Source of the DNA: Draconibacterium mangrovi | GTDB lineage: Bacteria > Bacteroidota > Bacteroidia > Bacteroidales > Prolixibacteraceae | Assembly: GCF_010586825.1 (NCBI RefSeq) | Contig: NZ_JAAAGB010000006.1 | Coordinates: forward strand, 124,001 to 188,000 | DNA length: 64,000 nt | Direction of reading: 5' to 3' | Part shown: positions 14,543-22,806 of the stretch, piece by piece | Layout of the letters: every line of letters begins with the position of its first letter | How positions within the stretch are numbered: position 1 is the stretch's first letter | Translations under genes and position numbers: made by a program | Notes under the pieces: model-generated | What the model was told of the DNA's origin: nothing | The model's database searches: none | The model's input: only the letters and a program-made list of their open reading frames with translations

Positions 14543-15289
14543 TTAATTCTTGTTGCTCTTCTTGATGTATTGTTCAAGAGCCATAGTCATCGAAGGAGCC
14601 TGTGCTGTCGGAGCCTGAATATCCAGTCTTAATCCGGCTTCTTCTACTGCTTTTGCTGTTGACGGACCAAAACATGCTATGCGTGTTGAATTTTGCTCAA
14701 AGTCGGGGAAGTTCTGGAACAGCGACTTAATTCCCGATGGACTGAAAAATACAAGCACATCATATTTTATATCTGCCAAATCCGATAAATCGGCACTAAC
14801 AGTACGGTATAAAATTGCTTTCGTATACGTGTAGCCGCCTTTGTCTAACAGCGTTGGAATTTCCTGTTTGTGAATATCCGAAAGTGGCACAAGGAATTTT
14901 TCATCTTTGTGTTTTTTCATCACATTCACCAAATCGGCGAATCTACCATCGGCATAAAATATTTTACGCTTACGGTACACGATGTACTTTTGGAGATAGA
15001 AAGCAGTTGCTTCAGAAATACAGAAATATTTCATCGAATCAGGCACTGTGATGCGCAATTCCTGTGCAATTCTGAAAAAATGGTCGATAGCAGTACGGCT
15101 GGTAAATATTACAGCAGTATGCTCAAGTATCTGCGTTCGTGTTTGGCGAAATTCCTTGGCAGGAACTCCCTCAACTTGTATGAACGGTCTGAAATCGATT
15201 TTCAGGCCATTCTTTTCAGCCAACTCAAAATACGGTGATTTTGCGGTACTTGGCTCCGGTTGTGAAACTAAAATGCTCTTGACTTTCAA
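14543..15289 (-). CDS. hemD: uroporphyrinogen-III synthase
   Basis: A 248-residue cytoplasmic enzyme that closes and inverts ring D of hydroxymethylbilane, on the way to haem. The sequence is divergent, as is normal for HemD, but the pattern is clear: VSQPEP near the start, IFTSRTAIDHF, FFSPSGIKSLF and CFGPSTAKAVEEAGL. The start codon is TTG (15289): no in-frame ATG lies before the conserved KSILVSQPEP stretch, and an in-frame stop lies just upstream. The gene sits between DUF4271 and rnpA on the same strand, a familiar Bacteroidota neighbourhood. The last residues KKSNKN are a short basic tail. Confidence 0.88.
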   Translation of the reverse strand: MKVKSILVSQPEPSTAKSPYFELAEKNGLKIDFRPFIQVEGVPAKEFRQTRTQILEHTAVIFTSRTAIDHFFRIAQELRITVPDSMKYFCISEATAFYLQKYIVYRKRKIFYADGRFADLVNVMKKHKDEKFLVPLSDIHKQEIPTLLDKGGYTYTKAILYRTVSADLSDLADIKYDVLVFFSPSGIKSLFQNFPDFEQNSTRIACFGPSTAKAVEEAGLRLDIQAPTAQAPSMTMALEQYIKKSNKN

Positions 15290-15326
15290 ATTTTTATGCT
15301 TTTAATGAGACTTTCCCCCTTCTTAT

Positions 15327-16193
15327 TCAAACAACAACTTTATAAATTAAAAGCAAGGGTAAAATTTCAAGGGTACAAAGGTACAAAAACAGATAAAATA
15401 AAGAAAATTGTTTTTTCAATAATATTATTGCTCCCCTTCTTAGTAATATTACATTAAAAAGAAAAAGAATGACAAGTCCTAAAATAGCTATAAATACAGG
15501 GGTTTTAAGTGGTGCAAATTGAATTAAAATTACCACCGGTAAAAAAACTAAACTGAGCGAACGGTTAAAATTATCGTAGCTAAACAGATATTCCCGGGTT
15601 TCATTTTGTGTTTCAAACATCAATCCTAATGTTAAATAGATAACTTTTTTGCCAAAAAAGTAGAGTAAAGAACCCCCGAAAATTAAGGCTAACAACGCGG
15701 GCGTTAATGCTGTGTTTTGGTATTTAAACAAATTTAAACACTGAAAAAGAAAAATGGGGAAGATGATATAAAAAATGGCCTCAAGACGAAATGCCGCATG
15801 AAAAACAGGGTAATTCTTATCGTTGAGCATACGCGTTGAAGTGGCATTGTTGAATAGTGATAAGAATAATTGCTTAATATATTTGGCATACGAATACCGG
15901 ATGCTGGCAAATAGGGCAATGGCAACAAAAATAATAATGGTTAACCAGTCGTGCCCCGGATATTCGCGCTCACGGTTGGGTAAAACCAGGGAGTTTTGTT
16001 CAAGTTGAGTGCTTTGCATTTCTGTCTGTTGTCGTGGAGCCATGTAGTCAGAGCTCTGCACTTCTTGTTTCTTTCGTTTGGGAGTGTTGTTGCCTGGTGC
16101 CGTTGTGCTTGTTTTTTCAACGTTTTGGGGCACTTCAGCACTTGCGTTATATGCTGCAGTAGTATCCTGGTAATATGTATAATTTGCCCCCAT
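15327..16193 (-). CDS. DUF4271 membrane protein
   Basis: A 288-residue protein. The first 85 residues are polar, Gln/Thr/Ser-rich and probably disordered. About six or seven hydrophobic segments follow (for example DWLTIIIFVAIALFASI, FYIIFPIFLFQCL and LVFLPVVILIQFA). This matches the DUF4271 family, which in Bacteroidota is usually encoded next to hemD. Function is unknown. Thirty-seven bases separate it from hemD downstream, so the two are likely cotranscribed. Its tie to haem synthesis is only by position. The N-terminal low-complexity tract would face the cytoplasm or periplasm depending on topology, which I cannot settle. Confidence 0.8.
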   Translation of the reverse strand: MGANYTYYQDTTAAYNASAEVPQNVEKTSTTAPGNNTPKRKKQEVQSSDYMAPRQQTEMQSTQLEQNSLVLPNREREYPGHDWLTIIIFVAIALFASIRYSYAKYIKQLFLSLFNNATSTRMLNDKNYPVFHAAFRLEAIFYIIFPIFLFQCLNLFKYQNTALTPALLALIFGGSLLYFFGKKVIYLTLGLMFETQNETREYLFSYDNFNRSLSLVFLPVVILIQFAPLKTPVFIAILGLVILFLFNVILLRRGAIILLKKQFSLFYLFLYLCTLEILPLLLIYKVVV

Positions 16194-16319
16194 AATTCTG
16201 AATGGCGCAAAGATACCAAAATATTAAGATGAGAACTTAACCGGGCAGAAGAACAAGCAGTCTTTTTTATAAAAAACAGCGGAGTAATTTTTGTTAATTT
16301 GTGAGGCATAAAACAAAAA

Positions 16320-17264
16320 ATGGAAGCAAAGATTTACATGGCCCCTTTACAGGGTTTCACCGACTATGTGTACCGGGCGTCGTACGCAAAGGTGTTTAAT
16401 ACAGTTGATGCCTATTTTATCCCCTACATTTCAGTGAAGAATGATACGATACCGAATAAATATATGCGCGAAATACTTCCGGAGAATAATACGCAAAGCA
16501 GTGTCGTTCCTCAAATTCTGGCAAAAGATGCTGCAGAGTTCGATTTTCTGAAAAATATTTTAACTGACCATGGCTACAATGAATTTAACCTGAATCTGGG
16601 ATGTCCATATCCAATGGTCACCAACCGGGGAAGAGGTTCTGGCTTGTTGCCTTTCCCGGAAGAGATTTATAAAATACTTGATCATTTTTACAGCAGTGGA
16701 AAAGGAGAACTTTCAGTAAAATTAAGAGCCGGGTTTAAATCAGCCGATGAGATAAAAGACGTTATAAGCGTATTGAATCAGTTTCCGTTAAAAGAAGTAA
16801 TTCTCCATGCACGGGTGGCGGGACAGTTGTATTCGGGTGAAATTGATGAAAACGCCTTTTCTTATGCCACACAGAATCTAAAACACAAGCTGGTTTACAA
16901 CGGCGATATCTTTTCGAAACAGGATTTTATTGACAAACAAAACAAATTTCCGGGCATAAATACCTGGATGTTGGGACGCGGAATTTTAATGAATCCCTTG
17001 TTGCCACACGAAATAAAAGGTATTGACATTTCGGAAAAAGAACGTACCGATCTTTTGTATACATTTCATCAATCCATGCTGGAACATTATCTTGAAATTA
17101 TGGATAACGAAGGTAATGCACTGAATAAAATGAAACAGTTCTGGAGTTATTTTGCCTATTGTTTTCCAAACCAAAAAAAGGTAATGAAACACATTAAAAA
17201 GGTAAAAGCCCTAAATCGATATAATCCGACTGTCAAGTCAATATTTAACGAAATTAATAGCTGA
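16320..17264 (+). CDS. tRNA-dihydrouridine synthase family protein
   Basis: A 314-residue flavoenzyme-like TIM barrel that would reduce uridines in tRNA D-loops. Dus hallmarks are visible: MAPLQGFTDYVYR at the start (FMN-binding MAPMxGxTD region), NLNLGCPYPMVTNRGRGSGLL with the catalytic cysteine, VKLRAGF, and HARVAGQLYSGEID. GDIFSK and MLGRGILMNP follow near the phosphate site. It differs from the DusB-like gene at 62-63 kb, so the genome has at least two Dus enzymes. Which uridine it modifies cannot be told. A short repeat-like sequence (CTTCGACTTCGCTCAG) follows its stop codon. Confidence 0.85.
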   Translation: MEAKIYMAPLQGFTDYVYRASYAKVFNTVDAYFIPYISVKNDTIPNKYMREILPENNTQSSVVPQILAKDAAEFDFLKNILTDHGYNEFNLNLGCPYPMVTNRGRGSGLLPFPEEIYKILDHFYSSGKGELSVKLRAGFKSADEIKDVISVLNQFPLKEVILHARVAGQLYSGEIDENAFSYATQNLKHKLVYNGDIFSKQDFIDKQNKFPGINTWMLGRGILMNPLLPHEIKGIDISEKERTDLLYTFHQSMLEHYLEIMDNEGNALNKMKQFWSYFAYCFPNQKKVMKHIKKVKALNRYNPTVKSIFNEINS

Positions 17265-17322
17265 GACTTCGACTTCGCTCAGTCTGACAGTTTTGGTCAT
17301 GTTCAGCGTAGTAGAAACTGAA
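17262..17322. repeat. short extragenic repeat of the CTTCGACTTCGCTCAG type
   Basis: CTGAG, a CTTCGACTTCG core and CTCAG form a small imperfect hairpin. It is followed by TCTGACAG and, on the other side, by TTCAGCGTAGTAGAAACTGAATG. From memory, such AGTCGAAG/CTTCGACT strings are scattered between genes in many Bacteroidota. Only one copy is in this window. Confidence 0.45.
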
Positions 17323-17324
17323 TG

Positions 17325-20099
17325 CTAATGCGCATCCAGCCAGTTATCTGCGGCGTTGCTTTCAACCGTTAACTGTACGCCGATATCCACTGCATTCTCC
17401 ATTTCTGTTTTTACCAACGAACGTACTGTTTCCAGTTCCGGTTTATACACATCAAAGTTCAATTCATCGTGTACCTGCAAAATCATTTTCGATTGCAGAT
17501 TTTGTTCCTCCATTTTGTTGTGGATGTTGATCATGGCAATTTTAATGATATCGGCCGCAGACCCCTGAATCGGCGCATTTACAGCATTTCGTTCGGCCAT
17601 ACCGCGAACTACTGCATTGGCCGAATTGATATCGTTTAAATAGCGTCGTCGGCCTTTTATGGTTTCCACAAAACCCTGCTCGCGGGCCAGTTGAATTTGC
17701 TTGTCCATAAAAGCTTTAATCTTCGGAAAATTCTCGAAATAGCCATCAATTAAATCTTTGGCTTCGGTTCGTGGAATATTTAAACGCTGCGACAATCCAA
17801 ATGCCGAAATACCATAAATAATTCCGAAGTTGGCCGTTTTGGCTTTGCGGCGCATGTCTGAATCAACTTCACTTTCCGGAATCTGGTATATTTTTGCGGC
17901 GGTAATGGAGTGAATATCTTTGCCTTCGTTAAAAGCGCGCTGCATTTCTTCGTCGCCACTTAGCGCTGCCATAATCCGCAACTCAATTTGCGAGTAGTCA
18001 GCAGAAAAGAATGTATGCTCATCATCCGACGGAATAAAAGCTTTCCGAATTTCGCGGCCCGCAGCATCACGGATTGGAATATTCTGCAGGTTTGGATTAA
18101 CCGAACTTAAACGTCCGGTGGCAGCAATGGCCTGGTTGTATGAGGTATGAATCTTGCCGGTTTTCGGATTTACCAATTGTGGTAGCGCCTCAACGTAAGT
18201 CGATAACAGTTTTTTCAATCCCCGGAAATCCAATACTTTTTGAACGATCGGGTGTTTATCGACCAAACGAATCAGCACTTCCTCGGAAGTTGAGTATTGT
18301 TTTGTTTTGGTCTTTTTGGCGTTGGTATCAATTTTTAGCTTCTCAAAAAGAATGGGGCCCAATTGTTTGGGCGACGAAACGTTAAATTCTTCGCCGGCCA
18401 GTTCTATAATTTCCTTTTCCAGTTCAATGATCTGTTCGCGTAAAACGATGGCAGATTTATTTAACTCGTCTGAATTTAATTTTACACCCGCACTTTCCAT
18501 TTTTGCAAGCACCGGTACCAGCGGCATTTCAAGTGTTTCGAAAAGTTCGCATACCCCGGCTTTATCCAGCTCCGGGTCCAAAGCATTTTTTAATTGCAGC
18601 GTCAGGTCGGCATCTTCGCAGGCATAGTCGCGCAACTTATCCGTTGTTACCGAACGCATGGTCACCTGGTTTTTCCCTTTTTTGCCGATCAGGTTTTCAG
18701 TCGGAACTTTTTCGTAATTCAGGTACTGCAAACACAACTGGTCGAGGTTGTGTTTCATATCGGGCTGAATGAGGTAATGTGCCAACATGGTATCGTAAAG
18801 TGGCCCTTTCACCTCCAGGTTATAATTCTTCAGAATGAGAATGTCGTATTTAATATTTTGCCCGATTTTGGTAATGTTCGTATCGGCAAAAATTTCGCGG
18901 AACTCATCCATTACCTTTTGCGCTTCCTCCCGGTTGTTGGGAAAAGTAACACAATATGCTTCGTGCTCCCTAAACGCAAACGACATACAAACGATCTCAG
19001 CAATTTGAGTATCCAATCCGGTGGTTTCGGTATCAAAACAAAATTCCTTTTGCACCGAAAGTTCGGCCCGTAGACTGGCGCGTTGCAGTTCGTTTTCAAC
19101 CAGGTAATACTGGTGCGGAACAGAATCGATATTTTCTTTTGTGGAAGGAATTTCAGTGACAACTTCCTCAGGAGCACCAAAAAGTGTTCCCTGCATGGCC
19201 GGTTGGGCTGGGGCACTGCTCAGGTTTAAGCGTGTAATGAGTGTTTTAAATTCAAGCTCGTTAAACAGTTTTACCAGTTCCTCTTTGTTGAGTTCGTCTT
19301 TCTGCAGCTGCTTAAGATCAAATTCTACCGGCGCATCTGTAATAATGGTTGCCAGCACTTTTGATAGGCGCACCTGCTCTTCGTTTTCAACGATCCGTTC
19401 TTTTTGTTTGCCTTTTAGCTTATCGGTGTTTTTGTACAGTTCTTCAATGCTTCCGTAATCGGCAATCAATTTTTGTGCAGTTTTTGGTCCAATGCCGGGG
19501 CAGCCGGGGATATTATCCGCCGAGTCGCCCATCAATCCAAGAATGTCAATCACCTGGTCGGCAGTTTCAATACCAAAGTTTTCCTGTACTTCCGGCAGCC
19601 CCCAAATTTCTACATCGCCACCTCCTTTTCCGGGTTTATACATAAAAACCTTATCGGAAACCAGCTGTGCATAATCTTTATCAGGTGTCATCATGTAGGT
19701 GGTGAAACCTTCTTTTTCGGCTTTTTTGGCCAGGGTTCCAATAACATCGTCGGCTTCGTAACCTTCCTTTTCAATAATGGGAATGTTAAAAGCCTCAATA
19801 ATTTTACGAATATATGGAATCGATTTACGCAGGTCTTCCGGCATTTCGTCGCGGTTGGCCTTGTATTCTTTAAACATTTCGTGCCTGAAAGTTGGTGCCG
19901 ACACATCGAAAACCACAGCCAGATACTCCGGATCTTCTTTTTCCATTAACTGCACAATGGTGTTGGTAACACCCAGCATTGCCGAGGTATTTACACCTTT
20001 TGAGTTAAACCTTGGATTGCGGATAAATGCAAAATAACTGCGGTAAATCAGTGCGAAAGCGTCTAAAAGAAAAAGTTTTTGCTGTTTGTTTTCAGCCAT
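17325..20099 (-). CDS. polA: DNA polymerase I
   Basis: A 924-residue repair and Okazaki-fragment polymerase, with start at ATG 20099 (MAENKQQKLFLLDAF). The longer frame would overlap queD. Three parts are intact. A 5'-3' exonuclease (about 1-300) has GYEADDVIGTLA and GDSADNIPGCPGIG. A 3'-5' proofreading domain (about 340-520) has an intact FDTETTGLD acidic motif. A polymerase domain has motif A DYSQIELRIMAALSGD, motif B RRKAKTANFGIIYG and motif C QVHDELNFDV. Length matches full-length family A polymerases. It lies 22 bases after queD on the same strand, so cotranscription is likely. Confidence 0.96.
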   Translation of the reverse strand: MAENKQQKLFLLDAFALIYRSYFAFIRNPRFNSKGVNTSAMLGVTNTIVQLMEKEDPEYLAVVFDVSAPTFRHEMFKEYKANRDEMPEDLRKSIPYIRKIIEAFNIPIIEKEGYEADDVIGTLAKKAEKEGFTTYMMTPDKDYAQLVSDKVFMYKPGKGGGDVEIWGLPEVQENFGIETADQVIDILGLMGDSADNIPGCPGIGPKTAQKLIADYGSIEELYKNTDKLKGKQKERIVENEEQVRLSKVLATIITDAPVEFDLKQLQKDELNKEELVKLFNELEFKTLITRLNLSSAPAQPAMQGTLFGAPEEVVTEIPSTKENIDSVPHQYYLVENELQRASLRAELSVQKEFCFDTETTGLDTQIAEIVCMSFAFREHEAYCVTFPNNREEAQKVMDEFREIFADTNITKIGQNIKYDILILKNYNLEVKGPLYDTMLAHYLIQPDMKHNLDQLCLQYLNYEKVPTENLIGKKGKNQVTMRSVTTDKLRDYACEDADLTLQLKNALDPELDKAGVCELFETLEMPLVPVLAKMESAGVKLNSDELNKSAIVLREQIIELEKEIIELAGEEFNVSSPKQLGPILFEKLKIDTNAKKTKTKQYSTSEEVLIRLVDKHPIVQKVLDFRGLKKLLSTYVEALPQLVNPKTGKIHTSYNQAIAATGRLSSVNPNLQNIPIRDAAGREIRKAFIPSDDEHTFFSADYSQIELRIMAALSGDEEMQRAFNEGKDIHSITAAKIYQIPESEVDSDMRRKAKTANFGIIYGISAFGLSQRLNIPRTEAKDLIDGYFENFPKIKAFMDKQIQLAREQGFVETIKGRRRYLNDINSANAVVRGMAERNAVNAPIQGSAADIIKIAMINIHNKMEEQNLQSKMILQVHDELNFDVYKPELETVRSLVKTEMENAVDIGVQLTVESNAADNWLDAH

Positions 20100-20121
20100 A
20101 ATATTAATTTTCAGGATCGGT

Positions 20122-20571
20122 TTATTTATTGTCTTCTGCAAACCACTCGGCATACGAAGTTGCCGTTTCGTAAAGACGAATACTATACAAAGAAACATCT
20201 CCGGGTAATTCTTGTTGAAGAACGCCGGCAAAATATACACACATATTTTCCGATGTGGGCTGGAAATCGTGAACGATCAGTCGCTCGGTAGCTTTTAATA
20301 GGTGCTCCTGGTTTTTATCGGCGTAAATCCGACTTACCACCAAACTGTGGTCGTACACATTTACGATTTTATCTTTTACCAGTTTTTTGAGCTTGCCAAA
20401 GTCAATCACCATCCCGTCTTTCGGGTGTCCTTTTTCCTCCCTAATTTCACCAAGTAAAGTCACTTCCATGTTGTAAGTGTGCCCGTGAATATTGCGGCAC
20501 AAACCATCGTAATTGTGCAGCGCGTGGCCCATTTCAAAATGGAATTTCTTGGTAACTCTAATCTTCGCCAT
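20122..20571 (-). CDS. queD: 6-carboxy-5,6,7,8-tetrahydropterin synthase
   Basis: A 149-residue member of the 6-pyruvoyl-tetrahydropterin synthase fold, making the queuosine precursor from dihydroneopterin triphosphate. Zinc ligands appear as His16 (in FEMGHAL) and the His29/His31 pair in NIHGHTYNMEV. The catalytic Cys25 is in DGLCRNIHGH, and the DHSLV motif and a C-terminal E-T-x-x-S-Y-A-E-W segment (residues about 134-141) are present. No other queuosine genes are adjacent. It is the first gene of a pair with polA, and diverges from a surface lipoprotein gene. Tetrahydrobiopterin-type activity is less likely in this phylum. Confidence 0.88.
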   Translation of the reverse strand: MAKIRVTKKFHFEMGHALHNYDGLCRNIHGHTYNMEVTLLGEIREEKGHPKDGMVIDFGKLKKLVKDKIVNVYDHSLVVSRIYADKNQEHLLKATERLIVHDFQPTSENMCVYFAGVLQQELPGDVSLYSIRLYETATSYAEWFAEDNK

Positions 20572-20690
20572 TTGTGTATAAATTTAAAGTCGTGAAATTA
20601 CGGTTTTTATCCGACGAATTGGATGAACATTTAAAATTACGCAACTTTTTTATGCCCGAAACCATCTATATGAAAAGAAACCGCTTGGAT

Positions 20691-21086
20691 ATGATGAAAA
20701 GGATTTCCATACTATTTTTGTTGCTGTTTGCGGTTTTTTCGTGCACAGATGACGAGGAATCAAACGTCTTCGATTTTGGAGAAGAGAAACAATTCCGGGT
20801 TCATGAATTTTATTCAGATTTCAGTGAATCGCTTGTTTTTGAAATCTCTGCTATTTCTGATTCGCGCTGCCCAACAGGAGTAGTTTGTATTTGGGCAGGA
20901 GAAGCTCGTGTTGAGATTGCCATTTCAAGTCCTGAAATTGATACGTTGGAGTTGAGTACGCATGATCAACGCACGGCAACATCGGGTGATTATACTTTCG
21001 AATTAATTGATGTAACTCCATACCCGGATATTAATGCGGATACGAAAGTTGAAGATTACAGGGTTAAAATGAAGATTGTCAGGTAG
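20691..21086 (+). CDS. small surface-type lipoprotein with CxxxxxC-W-A-G motif
   Basis: Start set at ATG 20691 (MMKRISILFLLLFAVFSC), because only from there is a proper lipoprotein signal formed. The longer open frame begins with GTG in the queD start region. The acidic stretch right after the lipid cysteine (C-TDDEE) resembles the Bacteroidota lipoprotein export signal for surface display. The mature part, about 114 residues, holds DSRCPTGVVCIWAGEARVEI. I recall this paired-cysteine WAG motif from many small secreted hypothetical proteins of unknown function. The gene ends overlapping the convergent mntP stop by 8 bases. Confidence 0.7.
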   Translation: MMKRISILFLLLFAVFSCTDDEESNVFDFGEEKQFRVHEFYSDFSESLVFEISAISDSRCPTGVVCIWAGEARVEIAISSPEIDTLELSTHDQRTATSGDYTFELIDVTPYPDINADTKVEDYRVKMKIVR

Positions 21087-21657
21087 CCTGCATAAATAGG
21101 TGTTCTGCCAATATCTTCAGGCCAATAGCAATTAAAATTATTCCGCCAATAATAAGCGATTGATGGCTTCTTTTTGCCGAAATGTTTTTCCCGAATAGCA
21201 TCCCAAGCATAGCTGCAATAAAAGTTACCGAACCAATAACCAAAACCGGAAAAAGAATAGGGATTTCAAGAAACCCAAAACTTAGCCCAACAACCAGGGC
21301 ATCAATACTGGTGGCTATCGAAAGACCAATTAATACACTTATTTTAAAGGGATCGAAGTTTTTGAGTGTGCCGTCTTCTTTTATACCTTCCACAATCATT
21401 TTTCCACCGATTAATGCAAGTAATCCAAAAGCAATCCAATGATCTACAGAGGCGATCAGGTTTTTAAGCGCTTCGCCAATCAGCCAGCCAATAACCGGGA
21501 AAATAGCCTGAAAAAATGCCAGCGACGCGGCAACCAAAGTGGCCTGTTTAAATTTGATCTCTCGTTTCATTAAACCACACGACACAGAAACTGCAAAGGA
21601 ATCGAAACTTAAGCCAATACCGAGAAGTAAAAAGGTTATGAATTTTGCTGTTGTCAT
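21079..21657 (-). CDS. mntP: manganese efflux pump MntP family
   Basis: A 192-residue integral membrane protein with six predicted helices and two copies of the family motif: LSFDSFAVSVSCG in helix 1 and ATSIDALVVGLSFG in helix 4. Each has the conserved Asp used for Mn2+ passage. Start placed at ATG 21657 (MTTAKFITFLLLG); a longer frame adds an unlikely polar leader. E. coli MntP exports manganese. In other bacteria it is often under an mntP riboswitch (yybP-ykoY); I do not see that element in the short upstream region, about 120 bases shared with the divergent sigma factor. Confidence 0.88.
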   Translation of the reverse strand: MTTAKFITFLLLGIGLSFDSFAVSVSCGLMKREIKFKQATLVAASLAFFQAIFPVIGWLIGEALKNLIASVDHWIAFGLLALIGGKMIVEGIKEDGTLKNFDPFKISVLIGLSIATSIDALVVGLSFGFLEIPILFPVLVIGSVTFIAAMLGMLFGKNISAKRSHQSLIIGGIILIAIGLKILAEHLFMQAT

Positions 21658-21780
21658 TGGTGCCGCAAAAATAATAAAATTAGTTTTTCTGCATACTTTG
21701 AATTTGAGCATGAAAATTATTCGACTATTTTTTTGAAAATGTTTGTTATAAAACTGAAATCAACTCGTCCAATATAACAG

Positions 21781-22314
21781 ATGACCACTGAAGAGTTTAA
21801 AAATACGGTAATTCCATATTCCGTAAAGCTATACCCGATGTTGTTTCGGATTCTCAGAAATGAGGAAGAAACACGCGATGCCTTACAGGAATTGATGCTC
21901 AGGTTATGGAACCGGAAGGATGAGCTGGTAAAATGTACCAACCAGTCGGCCTACATAATAACGATGGCGCGAAATTATAGTTTTGATCTGCTGAAAAAGA
22001 AAAAGCCGCAGGCGATAGATGAGAAGCATGAATACATGATTTTGAATATGGAAGCCGAAGGAACAGATTCTGACACAATTGAACGATACGAGAAGGTAAA
22101 ACAAGTAATAAAAGATTTGCCGGAGAAATACAGAACGGTTATTGAGTTGCGCGACATTGATGGTTTTTCGTTCGACGAAATAAAGGAAATAACCGGTTAC
22201 GAAGTGGCCAACCTGCGGGTGATTCTCTCGCGGGCCAGGCAAAAGGTAAAAGAAGAGGTTGAAAAAATTTACGATTATGACACATCAGGAAAATATGCTC
22301 GACAAATATTATAG
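21781..22314 (+). CDS. ECF-type RNA polymerase sigma factor
   Basis: A 177-residue sigma-70 family protein with only regions 2 and 4. Region 2 covers about residues 25-85, with EETRDALQELMLRLW and ITMARNYSFDLLKKKK. Region 4 is about 105-165, with LPEKYRTVIELRDIDGFSFDEIKEITGYEVANLRVILSRARQK helix-turn-helix features. No region 3 or N-terminal extension is seen. It is the first gene of a unit with an overlapping membrane-anchored anti-sigma-like protein and a secreted DUF4252 protein, a common Bacteroidota trio. The signal it responds to is unknown. The trio is probably autoregulated, as is usual for ECF units. Confidence 0.9.
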   Translation: MTTEEFKNTVIPYSVKLYPMLFRILRNEEETRDALQELMLRLWNRKDELVKCTNQSAYIITMARNYSFDLLKKKKPQAIDEKHEYMILNMEAEGTDSDTIERYEKVKQVIKDLPEKYRTVIELRDIDGFSFDEIKEITGYEVANLRVILSRARQKVKEEVEKIYDYDTSGKYARQIL

Positions 22315-22714
22315 AGGCGAAACTTCATTGGAGGAGGAAAAAGAGCTGAAAGATGCCGTTTCAGAAAGTAAAACAAAAAGTGCCGAGAAGGATATATTTT
22401 CTTTTTACGAAAAAGAAGCTAAGGTTCCGGACGGATTAGAGGATGATCTTTTTGCGGGAATTCAAAAGCAAACTGTTAAGAAGAAAAGTATTCGAATGCA
22501 GCTGTACTCGGTGGTTTCGGCAGCTGCCGTTGTCCTGATTGTGCTAAGCGTTTTCCTCGATGTAAGAAATAAAAAGCAGACAAAACTGGAGGACCAGTTC
22601 TTTGTAATGGAGCAAGCCTTATTCCAGGTGTCGGAAAGTTTGCAGCCGGAGCCGGAACCCGATGATATGCTTGTTCTTTGGGTAGATGATGATGTGGAAA
22701 TTATTATAAACTGA
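22277..22714 (+). CDS. single-pass membrane protein, probable anti-sigma factor
   Basis: Start at ATG 22277 (MTHQENMLDKYYRGETSLEEE), overlapping the sigma gene by 38 bases, so translation is probably coupled. The 145-residue product has a charged cytoplasmic part with the LDKYYRGETSLEEEKELK segment that I recall from Bacteroidota sigma-linked proteins. One membrane helix (LYSVVSAAAVVLIVLSVFL, about 77-95) follows, then a short acidic outside tail rich in Glu, Pro and Asp. No HxxxCxxC zinc-binding motif of classical ZAS anti-sigma factors is present. The anti-sigma role therefore rests on position, overlap and topology. Confidence 0.7.
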   Translation: MTHQENMLDKYYRGETSLEEEKELKDAVSESKTKSAEKDIFSFYEKEAKVPDGLEDDLFAGIQKQTVKKKSIRMQLYSVVSAAAVVLIVLSVFLDVRNKKQTKLEDQFFVMEQALFQVSESLQPEPEPDDMLVLWVDDDVEIIIN

Positions 22715-22806
22715 CAGCGGTTTTTCGTGGTTATTTAAATGCGAATCCCAAAACCGATGAGAGAGAAATTAAAAGGAAAAAAAGAAACAATTAAAAAGTT
22801 AGTGAT

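Noticed and set aside
20100-20240. N-terminal extension of DNA polymerase I
   Set aside because: It would overlap queD, and the conserved exonuclease fold begins right after ATG 20099.
21658-21780. mntP (yybP-ykoY) manganese riboswitch
   Set aside because: The gap is only about 120 bases and I could not find the conserved paired elements; the call would be by gene association only.
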